Shown here piece by piece: positions 17,242-25,962 of a stretch of DNA of 64,000 bases; positions within the stretch are counted from its first letter, which is position 1, and each line of letters begins with the position of its first letter. The DNA comes from Enterococcus_D sp050529585 (GTDB lineage: Bacteria; Bacillota; Bacilli; Lactobacillales; Enterococcaceae): positions 2,976,001 through 3,040,000 of the forward strand of contig NZ_CP172882.1 in assembly GCF_050529585.1 (NCBI RefSeq). Reading direction: 5' to 3'. A program made the position numbers and the translations under genes. Under the pieces are notes generated by a model. The model was not told where the DNA came from and searched no databases. It was given only the letters and a program-made list of their open reading frames with translations.

Positions 17242-17814
17242 TTAAAAATCATTAATCGCATCAGTCATAATTTGTAAAAAGTGTTCTTTCTCCGGTGCTT
17301 CATCAACACAATAGAGTACCAATGAATTTCTTACATAATTAGCATGATCACGTAAAAGTTTTGAGTTCAACGGAAATCCTTTAGCATTTGCAAATAGACC
17401 GGCAAAGCGCATAACCGTTCGAGTATTTCCTTCTCTAAACGGATGAATTAACCATAGTCGAGCAATCAAGTCTGAGAACAACGGGATCATATCTTCCAAA
17501 CTAATATTAGACCATTCTACTTGGTTCAGATCATCAATAATCGTTTCAATTTGAAGCTGAATTAATGAGGTTTCACCGTATGTTAACGACACACCACCCA
17601 GAACAGCTTCTTCTTTATAAATATCAATCGTCCTAATCCGACCTGCCCACTCATATAAATCACCAAAAATGTATTTATGAACTTCAAGAAATGTTTCGTA
17701 GTTGAGTAGCTTCTTTTCAAACCATGCATCAATATCTAACAATTTTAAATACGTGATATCCGCTTCAGCTTTTTCAAGAAGATTCTTATCCGTTATACCT
17801 AGCTTATTTTGCAA
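17242..17814 (-). CDS. fic: Fic-domain toxin (VbhT-like pair)
   Basis: A 190-residue Fic protein, a family that transfers AMP from ATP to hydroxyl side chains of target proteins. The active-site motif reads HPFREGNTRTVMR (about residues 125-137), with the catalytic histidine, the acidic residue and both arginines; the usual second glycine (GNGR) is threonine. The conserved YIFGDLYEWAGRIRT lies near residue 48-62 and the flap near SLTYGE. It starts at a TTG (17814) with CAGGA eight bases upstream. The antitoxin gene precedes it by 27 bases on the same strand, in the usual antitoxin-first order. In the VbhT/VbhA pair the antitoxin blocks ATP binding; topoisomerases are known targets of that group. 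The target here is not known. Confidence 0.88.
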   Translation of the reverse strand: MQNKLGITDKNLLEKAEADITYLKLLDIDAWFEKKLLNYETFLEVHKYIFGDLYEWAGRIRTIDIYKEEAVLGGVSLTYGETSLIQLQIETIIDDLNQVEWSNISLEDMIPLFSDLIARLWLIHPFREGNTRTVMRFAGLFANAKGFPLNSKLLRDHANYVRNSLVLYCVDEAPEKEHFLQIMTDAINDF

Positions 17815-17841
17815 GACATCAGTCCTGAAATCAAGTAAGGA

Positions 17842-18057
17842 TCAAGCATTTTTCAAACCTATTGCACGATATTTTTCAATAACCGTTTTTAAGGCATCCG
17901 CAATTTCCATGTTACCTGCCACATATTCCTCCACTAATTTCATAGTATCATCTGAAGGTTCAGCAGCATCTAAAGTTGAATAGCTCAATGCAACATTACG
18001 GAGCTTCTCACGCTCGATTTTAGTTGTATTTTTTATTGAGTATTTGTAATCAGACAT
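17842..18057 (-). CDS. VbhA-like antitoxin of the Fic toxin
   Basis: A 71-residue protein. It matches the outline of VbhA antitoxins: a first helix with the inhibitory motif, then DPxV-like linker and a second helical hairpin (EEYVAGNMEIADALKTVIEKY). In VbhA the inhibitory helix holds S-x-x-x-E-G; here the aligned part reads VALSYSTLDAAEPS, so glutamate is replaced by aspartate and glycine by alanine. ATG 18057 follows GGAG at nine bases; the TTG at 18066 touches that site and is unlikely. It forms an operon with the Fic toxin. Confidence 0.75.
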   Translation of the reverse strand: MSDYKYSIKNTTKIEREKLRNVALSYSTLDAAEPSDDTMKLVEEYVAGNMEIADALKTVIEKYRAIGLKNA

Positions 18058-18093
18058 ACTTACCAACTCCTTTTAAACTGCTTAATGATGTTC

Positions 18094-18122
18094 ATTATAT
18101 CATGTTTTTACATTTTTTTATC
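18094..18122 (-). promoter_or_regulatory. Promoter and operator of the Fic toxin-antitoxin operon
   Basis: A perfect TATAAT (18099-18094) with a weak -35 (GATAAA, 17-base spacer) lies 37 bases upstream of the antitoxin start. The spacer holds the palindrome ATGTTTTTACAT (18102-18113), a possible autoregulatory site. Confidence 0.5.
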
Positions 18123-18242
18123 GTAGCTACATTTTACATAGAGAAAAGTTAAAAAACATCATAATCAATCATATAAAGACTTTAGTTCGGGTTCTATCAA
18201 AAGTCTATGAGTACTAATACCTCGTTTAAGTACTACTAAATC

Positions 18243-19475
18243 TTATAACTCAATTTTATCAAGAACTAAATTAGAAAGTTGGTGAACTGCTGGCTTCTGC
18301 TTCACTTTAACTAAATAGCCTAAGTCCGTCAATTTAGTCAAATATTGATTCATTTTATATCTTGAATAGTTTTGAAAATTTGCTATTTCTGAATCTTCAA
18401 GATTTCTATCACTAGCAAATACATAATCTTGTAGATATCCATATAAGACATTGATCTCATCTTCAGATAGATTTTTAATCGTTTTAAGGTAGTTATCTAA
18501 TACATTCATCTTAGCTGTAGCCTCTTCCAGCTGCTCAAGTGATGCCTTTTGTCCTTCAAGAATAATCTCCAAAATATCATCAAGTAAATGAGTAACTTCA
18601 CCTTTATTGCGTGGATTTGAAACTTCAAGAAGTGACGCATAATATTTTTCTCTATTCTTGTTAATTGAGTTTGATATTGAAACACCAGTGAATAGGTCAA
18701 GCTTACGGGATAAATATGAAGACATTATGTATCTACCCAGTCTTCCATTTCCATCATAAAAAGGATGGATATATTCTAAATAATAGTGAGCTATAATACA
18801 TTTTTCTAGATATGGATAGTCTTTTGAATTCATGAAAAAAACTAATTTTTCAAGATTATTAGTAATTTCCTGTTCATTTGCATCACCTATATGCGCAATA
18901 CTATCATCCTTTTTCCTTTTTAACGATACTGGAGATTCTCTAAAAAATTTCCCATCAGGCCATTCAGAGATATCCTTTTCATCATCAAACAAAGAATCGT
19001 AAACACTTCTAAAATCTTTTGGTTCATTAATTGATAAATAGTTTCCTTCATCTAAAAGATTCATATACATGTTTACTATCCCTCGGAATCGTTTGTTAGA
19101 TCTCGTCTTTTTTTCCCTACTTAGTATTGTTTCACTTATCTCAGTCTTTGAACTTTCGATTCCTTCCGTTTCATTTGTACTTTGAATCTCATCCGCGATA
19201 TTAGATACAACTATATTGAATTGTGCAACACCGGGTAAATGAGCATTCAAATTCTTGAGTTTCTCAGAATTATATCTAATCTCTTCTTCCTTTTTTAATA
19301 ATTTAGGAAGCGGAAGATAAAATAGTTCAAGTGTCTCATCGGATACACGTTCTCCCTTCAAGAAAGGATGAATTCGAATACTGGTCTTAATTGTTGTATA
19401 GGAATTAAATCTTTTTTCATATTCTTCCTCAATATCACCGTCATAAGACAAAATCCTTAATTTTTCGTACTTCAA
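18243..19475 (-). CDS. Fic family protein with self-inhibiting N-terminus and winged helix
   Basis: A 410-residue protein of the larger Fic class. The catalytic motif is canonical: HPFYDGNGRLGR (about residues 245-256 of this start). An N-terminal stretch TNETEG fits the T-x-x-x-E-G inhibitory motif, so this is a class II, self-inhibited enzyme. The C-terminus (about 330-410) looks like a winged helix, with DSEIANFQNYSRYKMNQYLTKLTDLGYL. It probably AMPylates a protein; the target is unknown. The start is a TTG at 19475 preceded by GGAGGAAATAGA; an ATG at 19535 lies upstream of the probable start of transcription. It is a single gene, divergent from the CBASS operon. Confidence 0.85.
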   Translation of the reverse strand: MKYEKLRILSYDGDIEEEYEKRFNSYTTIKTSIRIHPFLKGERVSDETLELFYLPLPKLLKKEEEIRYNSEKLKNLNAHLPGVAQFNIVVSNIADEIQSTNETEGIESSKTEISETILSREKKTRSNKRFRGIVNMYMNLLDEGNYLSINEPKDFRSVYDSLFDDEKDISEWPDGKFFRESPVSLKRKKDDSIAHIGDANEQEITNNLEKLVFFMNSKDYPYLEKCIIAHYYLEYIHPFYDGNGRLGRYIMSSYLSRKLDLFTGVSISNSINKNREKYYASLLEVSNPRNKGEVTHLLDDILEIILEGQKASLEQLEEATAKMNVLDNYLKTIKNLSEDEINVLYGYLQDYVFASDRNLEDSEIANFQNYSRYKMNQYLTKLTDLGYLVKVKQKPAVHQLSNLVLDKIEL

Positions 19476-19525
19476 TCTATTTCCTCCGTTTTTTATTTTG
19501 AAAAAATTGCTTTTTTTAAAAATAG

Positions 19526-19553
19526 ATGATATCATTTACTTATATTAAATCAA
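19526..19553 (-). promoter_or_regulatory. Promoter of the second Fic gene
   Basis: TTGATT (19553-19548) and TATCAT (19531-19526) on the minus strand, 16-base spacer. Its position supports the TTG start at 19475. Confidence 0.5.
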
Positions 19554-19632
19554 AAAATCGCAACCTTGTCAAAAAGTATACCACGATTCAAACTGATTTA
19601 TATGCTTTGTTTGACAATAATCAGGAGGAAAA

Positions 19633-20352
19633 ATGAATTATATCATTGATCAATTATTATCGAATATTATCAGCTTTGCGGTTGGTAGCATTTTAACCTA
19701 CATTGTAGCAAACCGAAAAGATATCCGAACTCGCTTTAAAGTATGGCGCCTTGGCAACAAAAAGATAAGACTAAGTCTCTCTTATCTTTTTCAAATAAAA
19801 GATGACGGAAAATTCTTGTTAATTCACGGAAACCGAATCCAGCAATATCAGCCTATTGGTGGAGTGTACAAGTATTATGATACTTTTAACAACATCAAGC
19901 AAGTTTTGGAAGTGTCTGACGAATCAAATGAACATTTCTTTGAAGAGGCAGATCTTAGAATTGAAGCGCCTGCAAAGAATATTATGAAAGTTTTGGAATG
20001 GTTTAAGACTCGAAAAAACCGTGAAACCACAGTAACAAGGGAATTTATTGAAGAAATAATAGAGCCTGGACTCTTAGATATAGAGGATTTAAAAGAGGTA
20101 AGATTTGAATATGTAAATACAAAAGAAACTGGATTACGATACAGCCATTATTTCAAGATGGATGAATATCTTTCTTACGATGTGTATAGAGTTACTCTTC
20201 CAGAGAAACTCATGGAGAAACTAAAAAAAAATGCAGCATCCAGCAATAAGTTTTTTTGGGCTTCACAAAATGATATCGATACAGAAAATATCTATATTGA
20301 CGGACAAGCAGTTAAAATCGGAGAACATGCAAAATACATTACTACCTGTTAG
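19633..20352 (+). CDS. cap16: CBASS effector Cap16: membrane segment plus SMODS-associated NUDIX domain
   Basis: A 239-residue protein. Residues about 4-27 form a membrane helix (DQLLSNIISFAVGSILTYIVA), followed by a positive stretch that should face the cytoplasm. The rest looks like the SMODS-associated NUDIX domain, with a degenerate NUDIX box around TTVTREFIEEIIEPGLLDIE (about 135-155). In CBASS the NUDIX domain is thought to bind the cyclic nucleotide and the membrane part then disrupts the inner membrane, stopping phage spread. ATG 19633 follows CAGGAGGAAAA. It is the first gene of a three-gene operon; the CD-NTase starts 13 bases after its stop. I recognised the domain by pattern, not by a search. 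Confidence 0.75.
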   Translation: MNYIIDQLLSNIISFAVGSILTYIVANRKDIRTRFKVWRLGNKKIRLSLSYLFQIKDDGKFLLIHGNRIQQYQPIGGVYKYYDTFNNIKQVLEVSDESNEHFFEEADLRIEAPAKNIMKVLEWFKTRKNRETTVTREFIEEIIEPGLLDIEDLKEVRFEYVNTKETGLRYSHYFKMDEYLSYDVYRVTLPEKLMEKLKKNAASSNKFFWASQNDIDTENIYIDGQAVKIGEHAKYITTC

Positions 20353-20365
20353 GAAGGAGAAAGAA

Positions 20366-21514
20366 ATGAACCACATATCACACGAAACATTGACGCAAAT
20401 CTATCAAGCACTAGCTAATTCGCTTAATGTATCTGATACAACAACTCAAGAAATAGTATCATCTTATGAGGCCGTAGGAAATTATCTTGGAAACTTAGAG
20501 GAAGATTTAGATATAAAAATTTTCCCACAAGGATCAATGGCTCTTGGAACAATGATTAAACCTTTAAGCTCCGACAAAAATGGCGAATATGATGTTGACC
20601 TAGTATGTCAATTAACAAACGGGAATAATCTTAGTGATGCAGAAGTAAAACAAATAGTTGGTAAACGATTGGAGGAAAGCTCAAGATATTTTCAAATGAT
20701 GGATCCAGAAGGTAAACGTTGTTGGACTCTAAAATATGCTGACTTTCATATGGATGTCCTTCCTTGCACACCAAAATTGTCCGTTGAAACGTCTACAGCA
20801 ATTAGGATCACCGAAAAGATAAAAGAAAACGTTTATGGGAACGGAATCAGCGATCCTAAGGGCTATCTCGACTGGTTTACGCGAAAAATGAGTCATGTCT
20901 ATACTGAGGCTTTGCAAAACTATGCTGAGCTTAGAAAAGTGGAAGTCGAAAAAATTCGGTTGTATAACCTTAGAACCCCTCTTCAAATGGCTATTCAAAT
21001 ACTAAAACGCCATCGAGACATTATGTTCGAAGGTAAGAAGCATAGACCAGCTTCTATCATAATCAACACGCTTGCTGCTCGTGCATACAATGGTGAAAGC
21101 AATGTTTACGATGCCGTATGTAATATTATCGAAAACATGGAGAACTCTATTACTAAGAATGAGTATGGTGAACTTCAGGTATTGAATCCAACTTTACGAC
21201 AAGAAAACTTCGCAGATCGTTGGGTTACAGAGCCGAAACGACAAGATGCATTTTTTAGTTGGTTGAAGAAGGCTAAAAAAGATATCATTGAAGACCCATT
21301 GAATTTCATTGATGGACTTGATTCATTAAAAAATCGAATGACTGAAAATTTTGGATCTCAAGTTATCCAAGATACTTTTGAAGAATATGGAAATACTATC
21401 CAAAATAATCGTATTAAAGGAAAGCTAGGCGTCAATCCGCAGGGGCACATAACAAGCGCAAAAAGCGCTTCAGTTGTACCTGTCAAAAATCACACATTTT
21501 TCGGGAGTGACTAA
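20366..21514 (+). CDS. CD-NTase (cGAS/DncV-like nucleotidyltransferase) of CBASS
   Basis: A 382-residue oligonucleotide cyclase. The nucleotidyltransferase core is complete: FPQGSMALGTMIKPL (Gly56-Ser57), GEYDVDLV (Asp76 and Asp78) and FHMDVLP (Asp130), the three metal-binding acids. A helical OAS-like part follows (RTPLQMAIQILKRHRDIMF). On phage infection such enzymes make a cyclic di- or trinucleotide that switches on the effector. ATG 20366 follows AAGGAGAAAGA; a longer overlapping frame is not needed. The protein ends with NHTFFGSD; in type II CBASS the C-terminus is the point of conjugation by the E2-type partner encoded three bases later. The exact clade and product cannot be told by eye. 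Confidence 0.88.
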   Translation: MNHISHETLTQIYQALANSLNVSDTTTQEIVSSYEAVGNYLGNLEEDLDIKIFPQGSMALGTMIKPLSSDKNGEYDVDLVCQLTNGNNLSDAEVKQIVGKRLEESSRYFQMMDPEGKRCWTLKYADFHMDVLPCTPKLSVETSTAIRITEKIKENVYGNGISDPKGYLDWFTRKMSHVYTEALQNYAELRKVEVEKIRLYNLRTPLQMAIQILKRHRDIMFEGKKHRPASIIINTLAARAYNGESNVYDAVCNIIENMENSITKNEYGELQVLNPTLRQENFADRWVTEPKRQDAFFSWLKKAKKDIIEDPLNFIDGLDSLKNRMTENFGSQVIQDTFEEYGNTIQNNRIKGKLGVNPQGHITSAKSASVVPVKNHTFFGSD

Positions 21515-21517
21515 TTT

Positions 21518-21961
21518 ATGAAACGAAATTTTCTCACGAAAAAGTCTCTCCCACAGCATTATTTAGCAATAAAATCTGTTTTTCCTGAAGCCAAAATAAA
21601 ATTTGGTAAAAAAAATATGACTATATACCTCTTGCTTCAGCCAACCGAACTATCAAGAAAGTATCAAACCGAATTTATTCTCGAAAAATTCGGAAAATGT
21701 GAAGTCTGGGTATATGGTGACTTAAAGAAATTAGATGATCCTAACTTTCCACATAAGTATGATATAGACAAAGAGAAGAAAAAAGTTCGAATTTGCTTAT
21801 ATCATCCTATCAAAGACGAATGGACATCTAAATTATGGTTAAAGGATACTCTTATTCCTTGGGCAATTGAATGGTTGCTTTTCTATGAATTGTGGCTCGC
21901 AACAGGAAAATGGTTGGGTGGCGGTGAACATCCCACATTACAAGACTCGCAAGAAAACTAA
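21518..21961 (+). CDS. E2-like conjugation protein of short type II CBASS
   Basis: A 147-residue protein. The motif FPHKYDIDKEKKKVRICLYHP, with Cys93 followed by DEW and a tryptophan-rich tail (LIPWAIEWLLFYELWLATGKW, GGGEHP), fits bacterial E2-like proteins that stand alone beside a CD-NTase. In the short type II CBASS systems such a protein acts on the CD-NTase C-terminus through its cysteine and raises its activity; no E1 or JAB protease is encoded. It starts three bases after the CD-NTase stop, so the two are translated together. A strong hairpin follows after about 37 bases. The E2 assignment rests on motif and context. Confidence 0.75.
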   Translation: MKRNFLTKKSLPQHYLAIKSVFPEAKIKFGKKNMTIYLLLQPTELSRKYQTEFILEKFGKCEVWVYGDLKKLDDPNFPHKYDIDKEKKKVRICLYHPIKDEWTSKLWLKDTLIPWAIEWLLFYELWLATGKWLGGGEHPTLQDSQEN

Positions 21962-21998
21962 TTAGAAAACAGTTTTATAATTTATCTACTCTAGGCAA

Positions 21999-22047
21999 TC
22001 ACCACGAAGGGTTTCGTCTCAAGCGAACCACCCTTCGTGGTGATTTT
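21999..22047 (+). terminator. CBASS operon terminator
   Basis: ATCACCACGAAGGG (21999-22012) pairs perfectly with CCCTTCGTGGTGAT (22031-22044), then TTT. The stem can be extended by GGCA/TGCC. Confidence 0.8.
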
Positions 22048-22054
22048 GCCTGTT

Positions 22055-22077
22055 GCATAGCGGCCGCGCCGCTATGC
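22055..22077. repeat. GC-rich palindrome with NotI-type core
   Basis: GCATAGCGGC-CGC-GCCGCTATGC, a perfect 10-bp stem with a 3-base loop, in a region that is otherwise very AT-rich. The role is unknown. Confidence 0.7.
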
Positions 22078-22103
22078 ATGCCCCGTTCTAACAGAGAGCC
22101 ACT

Positions 22104-22154
22104 AAAAAAAGCGCATGAAATGAACGGTTTTTCGTCATTTCATGCGCTTTTTTG
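22104..22154. terminator. Strong bidirectional terminator
   Basis: AAAAAAGCGCATGAAATGA pairs with its exact complement at 22135-22153, loop ACGGTTTTTCG, giving a T-run on either strand. It is flanked by TCTAACA and TGTTAGA, which extend the symmetry. Confidence 0.8.
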
Positions 22155-22169
22155 TTAGAGACTTATGTC

Positions 22170-22234
22170 ACAGCCCCATCCAACTTAATTTCTCAGTTGA
22201 ATTTGTCTCCACCAACACTAAATGTCGAAGAGGC
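22170..22234 (+). mobile_element. ISL3-family right-end relic
   Basis: TCTCCACCAACACTAAATGTCG at 22206 onward, ending in AAGAGGC, is the terminal inverted repeat of the element also found at 15026-15053. The preceding CTTAATTTCTCAGTTGAATT matches too. No transposase is left. Confidence 0.65.
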
Positions 22235-22885
22235 TAATTTCATTTATCAGTAACTCTTTATTTACATTATTTAGTATTTCACATCTGTTAGTAAAATAGT
22301 ATTTTTTTGAATTATAATCAGATTAATGCAGACATGAGTTCCTGTTCAAGCGTTTTTATCAACCACGGAATACTTTCTGATAATTGTCTTAGTTTAAATA
22401 TGAAAGAGATTTTCACTGCCTTGAAAGGTATGTTAAAAATACATTATATAACGAAAATCGAAAGAATCAAGGATATGCTTAAAAGAAAAGGCCAAAGAAT
22501 GACTGTATCCCCAATCCCTCCATTTTTAAGCTGCACTTGCCATGGAATCAAACTAATATTCTTCGAAGTATAATTTTTAATCTGCTAAACCTAAGAGTTT
22601 TTTAGTACAATTATCTATATAAATACCCTTAAAATTGATTTTAGAATAAATATCAAAAACATAAGAACACATAATTTTCCTTGTAAAAAAAGTATTATTC
22701 TAAAAGTACATGTGAAAAATCATTAATAAAAGCCCAATTAATATAGTATTCCCAACCGATTATTAAGAGATCCTAACCTTTTGATAATGCATATTAATAT
22801 TATATTAGTATTTTAAGATTTTAAATTCCATTACTATTCAAGAATTAGTTTAATTTGCGAAAGTTTAAACTAACTTAAAAATATT

Positions 22886-24094
22886 TTATTTTCTAATAAA
22901 ATTATTCATTACATTTTTCATATTTAAATAGTACTCCCAAATCATTATCTTATCATCAGAATGAACATAGTATTCTTCTTTAAGTTCAAAATGCTCTTTA
23001 GAATGATCAACACCTTCCGTTGGAAGAATTAGGGCATTATACGTTTTATTTGCTAATTTTTTCAAAAATGTGTGATATGCTACTTGCTTATGATTTAACT
23101 CATAAATTTTTGAATAATACTTGGCATCAATAATAAATTGTATTTCATCATTGCGAAAGTAATGATCTGGCTCAATTCTATTTGCTGGATGAGCTTTATC
23201 AATATTAAAATTTTTTTTATTAAACTGAAAATTTCCGTTTTCTCCAAACATCATACCACCATCACCAAAACCCACAAAGAAGTCATTTAAATATTTTTCT
23301 ACCATAGTCTCCCAGACCAATTCGAAATTATAATGCTTAACCGAAATACTCCCATTTTCTGGAACTTCCAAAAAAAAGTCAATTAAATCATGGACTAGTT
23401 TCTTATGAATATCTTTGAATAATTCTGTATAAATTCTCTTGAGTTTTCCCACTACGTAATCCCTATTTTCCCAGAAATCAAAATTGGATAAATGTTTACC
23501 TGGTGATTTTCCATGAACAAAGTATGGAAATTTCATCAAAGTATAGTTTATTGCAAATGCCATGCATCCACTCAAAAAGACTTGTTTTTCTTGAGTTTCT
23601 TTAATAAATAACGGCAAGTAAACCAAATTTCCATTGCTAATCACGTTGGTAGCTTTACGAATAGTATCTTTCCAAAAAATTTTGCCATTATATCCAGGCT
23701 TTGCAACAGTTTTTTTTTCCTGGTATAATCCGTACTGTTGAAAATATTGATAAATGGAATAAAATGCTTCGAAGGGAAAATTCGAATCAAATTCTTTAAT
23801 ATCTCTATTATATTTTCCTACATTTCTCACTTGTTCTTGTATTAACACATTAAATAGTAATTCTACATCTTCATTAGATAGCATTTTCAAATCGTCAATA
23901 TCACTATAATGCTTCGGCAAAGACACTAAAATTTCGTTTTTTTGAATAATAAAACCCACAAAGTCTAGGACTTCTCCTTTTTTTGCATATGAGAATCGTA
24001 GATTTCTAGCATAGTTCCGCAATTGAAATTTATCTATTAGTTCTGATTCAATTAAACTGCCATCCAATCGGAATATTATTTTAGGTTTCTCCAT
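22886..24094 (-). CDS. LlaJI-type restriction endonuclease subunit R2
   Basis: A 402-residue protein that fits the LlaJI restriction endonuclease family. The nuclease motif of the PD-(D/E)xK type is visible: RIEPDHYF with Pro-Asp at about 309-310, and FIIDAKYY with Asp-Ala-Lys at about 323-325. An N-terminal part of about 300 residues with mixed helices and strands precedes it. In LlaJI the R2 protein is the nuclease that works with the McrB-like R1 NTPase. ATG 24094 is seven bases after GGAGG. It is the last gene of the cluster, 275 bases after R1; the gap has no clear terminator. Confidence 0.8.
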   Translation of the reverse strand: MEKPKIIFRLDGSLIESELIDKFQLRNYARNLRFSYAKKGEVLDFVGFIIQKNEILVSLPKHYSDIDDLKMLSNEDVELLFNVLIQEQVRNVGKYNRDIKEFDSNFPFEAFYSIYQYFQQYGLYQEKKTVAKPGYNGKIFWKDTIRKATNVISNGNLVYLPLFIKETQEKQVFLSGCMAFAINYTLMKFPYFVHGKSPGKHLSNFDFWENRDYVVGKLKRIYTELFKDIHKKLVHDLIDFFLEVPENGSISVKHYNFELVWETMVEKYLNDFFVGFGDGGMMFGENGNFQFNKKNFNIDKAHPANRIEPDHYFRNDEIQFIIDAKYYSKIYELNHKQVAYHTFLKKLANKTYNALILPTEGVDHSKEHFELKEEYYVHSDDKIMIWEYYLNMKNVMNNFIRK

Positions 24095-24369
24095 AAACAT
24101 TCCTCCACGCTTTTTTACCTAACCTAAACTGTATCAATACCTTCTGGAGAAGTAGTCATCTCTTTATCTTGTAATGTTGATACTCGAATTTTTAACACAG
24201 ACACAGATAAATCCAAATTATCATTTTTAATTATCAATAGTGGATAAACCTTAGTTTATACTAAATTTAAATTGATAAAATTGGAAAGTGAGTTTCTTAT
24301 ATAATTTATTGCATTTAAATCCTATCCCTATATATATTCATCTACTAAAAATAGACATGTATTTTCATT

Positions 24370-25962
24370 TCAAATGATATCAACATTTTCAGTATCTAAA
24401 GAAGTTAAAAACTCATCCACAAATATAGCTTCTCCTTCAGCGAATGCATCATATAAATCAGAATAGCTCGTTATACTACCAAACAACTTTTTTTTAAACG
24501 AGACTTGATGCAAATCATCCCAAAGATATTGAAGTAGCTTATTTTGTAATTGTTCTTGATTTGATTTACTATCTCCTACAAATTTAATGAAAAATTGCCC
24601 AACCTGTTTATCTTCACCTAATCCCATATCCCTAGTGATATAATGATTTAACTTTTGATAAAAATCCCACCATTTAATCGAAGTATTCTTATCAATCATA
24701 ATTGTAGGGTTATTAAGCTCTTCTCCATTTTCTCCTCTAACAGGTTTAGTAGAAATGTATTTCCACTCAAATCGACGTTTAAATGCTGTATCCATTACAA
24801 AAACATTTTGATCATTTGTGTTTACTGTCCCAAGGATAAACAAATTTCTAGGCAGATATATTTTTCTGTTTAAGATCTCATATTCTGTAGAATTCGCATG
24901 ATATACACTCTGAGCAATTACTGAATTCGAAATACTATATTCAGATTTCCCTTGTTCACGGTCAAGCAATTGAAATAGATCGCCAAAAACCGCAGCAACA
25001 TTTGCACGTGATAATTCTTCTAAGACAAGGAAAACTGGCTTATTAACACTCTCAAAAGCAAGTGCTCTTTCGAGCGCACGAGTAAACACACCTGGTACAA
25101 AATCATATCTTATACTTTCTCCCTCAACATTTGGCATCACCTGTCCTACAAAATCACTATAAGTATATTCTGGATGCAATGTTGTACGAAATACAAACTG
25201 CGCATCTATGTTATCTTCACATTCAAAATCTTCATAATATTTTTTTATTTCTTTTGTGACATTAAATGACTTGCCTGTTCCTGGTGCGCCATAATAGATA
25301 ACATTCTTACCAACAATATTTTCACACTCATCTGTCTTTTCACTATTGGAGGGAGTTATAGATGTAAGATTAACGATAGTTGCTTTTGCGCGATTCATGT
25401 TAAATTCTACAACATCAGATAATCCTGCATCTACCCCGTCTTGAGCTTTGATAATATAAGCTTCATATTCAACTTTTTGTTTCACTTTTAAAATAACCAA
25501 AAAATCTTTTTCAAAAAAAAGTTTTCTAAATCTAAAAAATACATCGTCTGAAGTTGATGTATTTCCTAATTCAATTTGTGGAGATGTTCCTGGTCTACTT
25601 AATTTCACTGATCCATTAGCGATTTCTTTTCCATTTTGAAATTTAAAATCTACCACACTTGGGTCAGCATATTTTATATTCCTCTCATCTAATACAACTG
25701 GAACTTGAAGAACATAAAAAGACTTCATCCCTTGTTCTTCCATCTCTGTGTAATGATAAATATCAACATAAGGAAAAAAGTCTTGGCTATTCTTCCCACT
25801 TAATGCAATGTGTGTCTGCTTTGAAGAAGTTTCCCTATTACTTGGGAGCAAGTTTGTTGATGCTAAGGGCTTTACTAACAAAGCATCATACTCTTTTGTT
25901 AAATTAATACCCGATGTCGCCAATAAAGAATTATTGATTTTGATTAATTCACTTTCAAACAT
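24370..25962 (-). CDS. LlaJI-type restriction subunit R1 (McrB-like AAA+ NTPase)
   Basis: A 530-residue protein. The first 170 residues are the DNA-recognition region (a B3-like fold in the known LlaJI.R1 family). The AAA+ part shows Walker A YYGAPGTGKSFN (about 224-235), the sensor-like EELSRANVAAVFGDLFQLLD and the McrB signature region GTVNTNDQNVFVMDTAFKRRF. Like McrB it should hydrolyse GTP or ATP and drive translocation for cleavage by R2. ATG 25962 follows AAGGAG at nine bases. It lies between the methylase genes and R2 on the same strand; the 430-base space upstream contains a relic ISL3 end, so a separate promoter is possible. Confidence 0.85.
   Translation of the reverse strand: MFESELIKINNSLLATSGINLTKEYDALLVKPLASTNLLPSNRETSSKQTHIALSGKNSQDFFPYVDIYHYTEMEEQGMKSFYVLQVPVVLDERNIKYADPSVVDFKFQNGKEIANGSVKLSRPGTSPQIELGNTSTSDDVFFRFRKLFFEKDFLVILKVKQKVEYEAYIIKAQDGVDAGLSDVVEFNMNRAKATIVNLTSITPSNSEKTDECENIVGKNVIYYGAPGTGKSFNVTKEIKKYYEDFECEDNIDAQFVFRTTLHPEYTYSDFVGQVMPNVEGESIRYDFVPGVFTRALERALAFESVNKPVFLVLEELSRANVAAVFGDLFQLLDREQGKSEYSISNSVIAQSVYHANSTEYEILNRKIYLPRNLFILGTVNTNDQNVFVMDTAFKRRFEWKYISTKPVRGENGEELNNPTIMIDKNTSIKWWDFYQKLNHYITRDMGLGEDKQVGQFFIKFVGDSKSNQEQLQNKLLQYLWDDLHQVSFKKKLFGSITSYSDLYDAFAEGEAIFVDEFLTSLDTENVDII

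Larger units (their letters stand above)
21962..22885. other. Gap between CBASS and the restriction system
   Basis: Contains two strong hairpins, a GC-rich palindrome and an ISL3 end (listed separately). From 22240 to 22885 the sequence is very AT-rich; an 88-codon frame at 22307-22573 has no ribosome site or family likeness, so I do not call it. Confidence 0.5.

Noticed and set aside
20231..20365. Longer N-terminus for the CD-NTase
   Set aside because: It overlaps cap16 out of frame; the ATG at 20366 has AAGGAG and gives the standard length.
22307..22573. 88-codon plus-strand frame in the gap between CBASS and the RM system
   Set aside because: No ribosome site, no family likeness, very AT-rich and next to an IS relic; chance frame is more likely.
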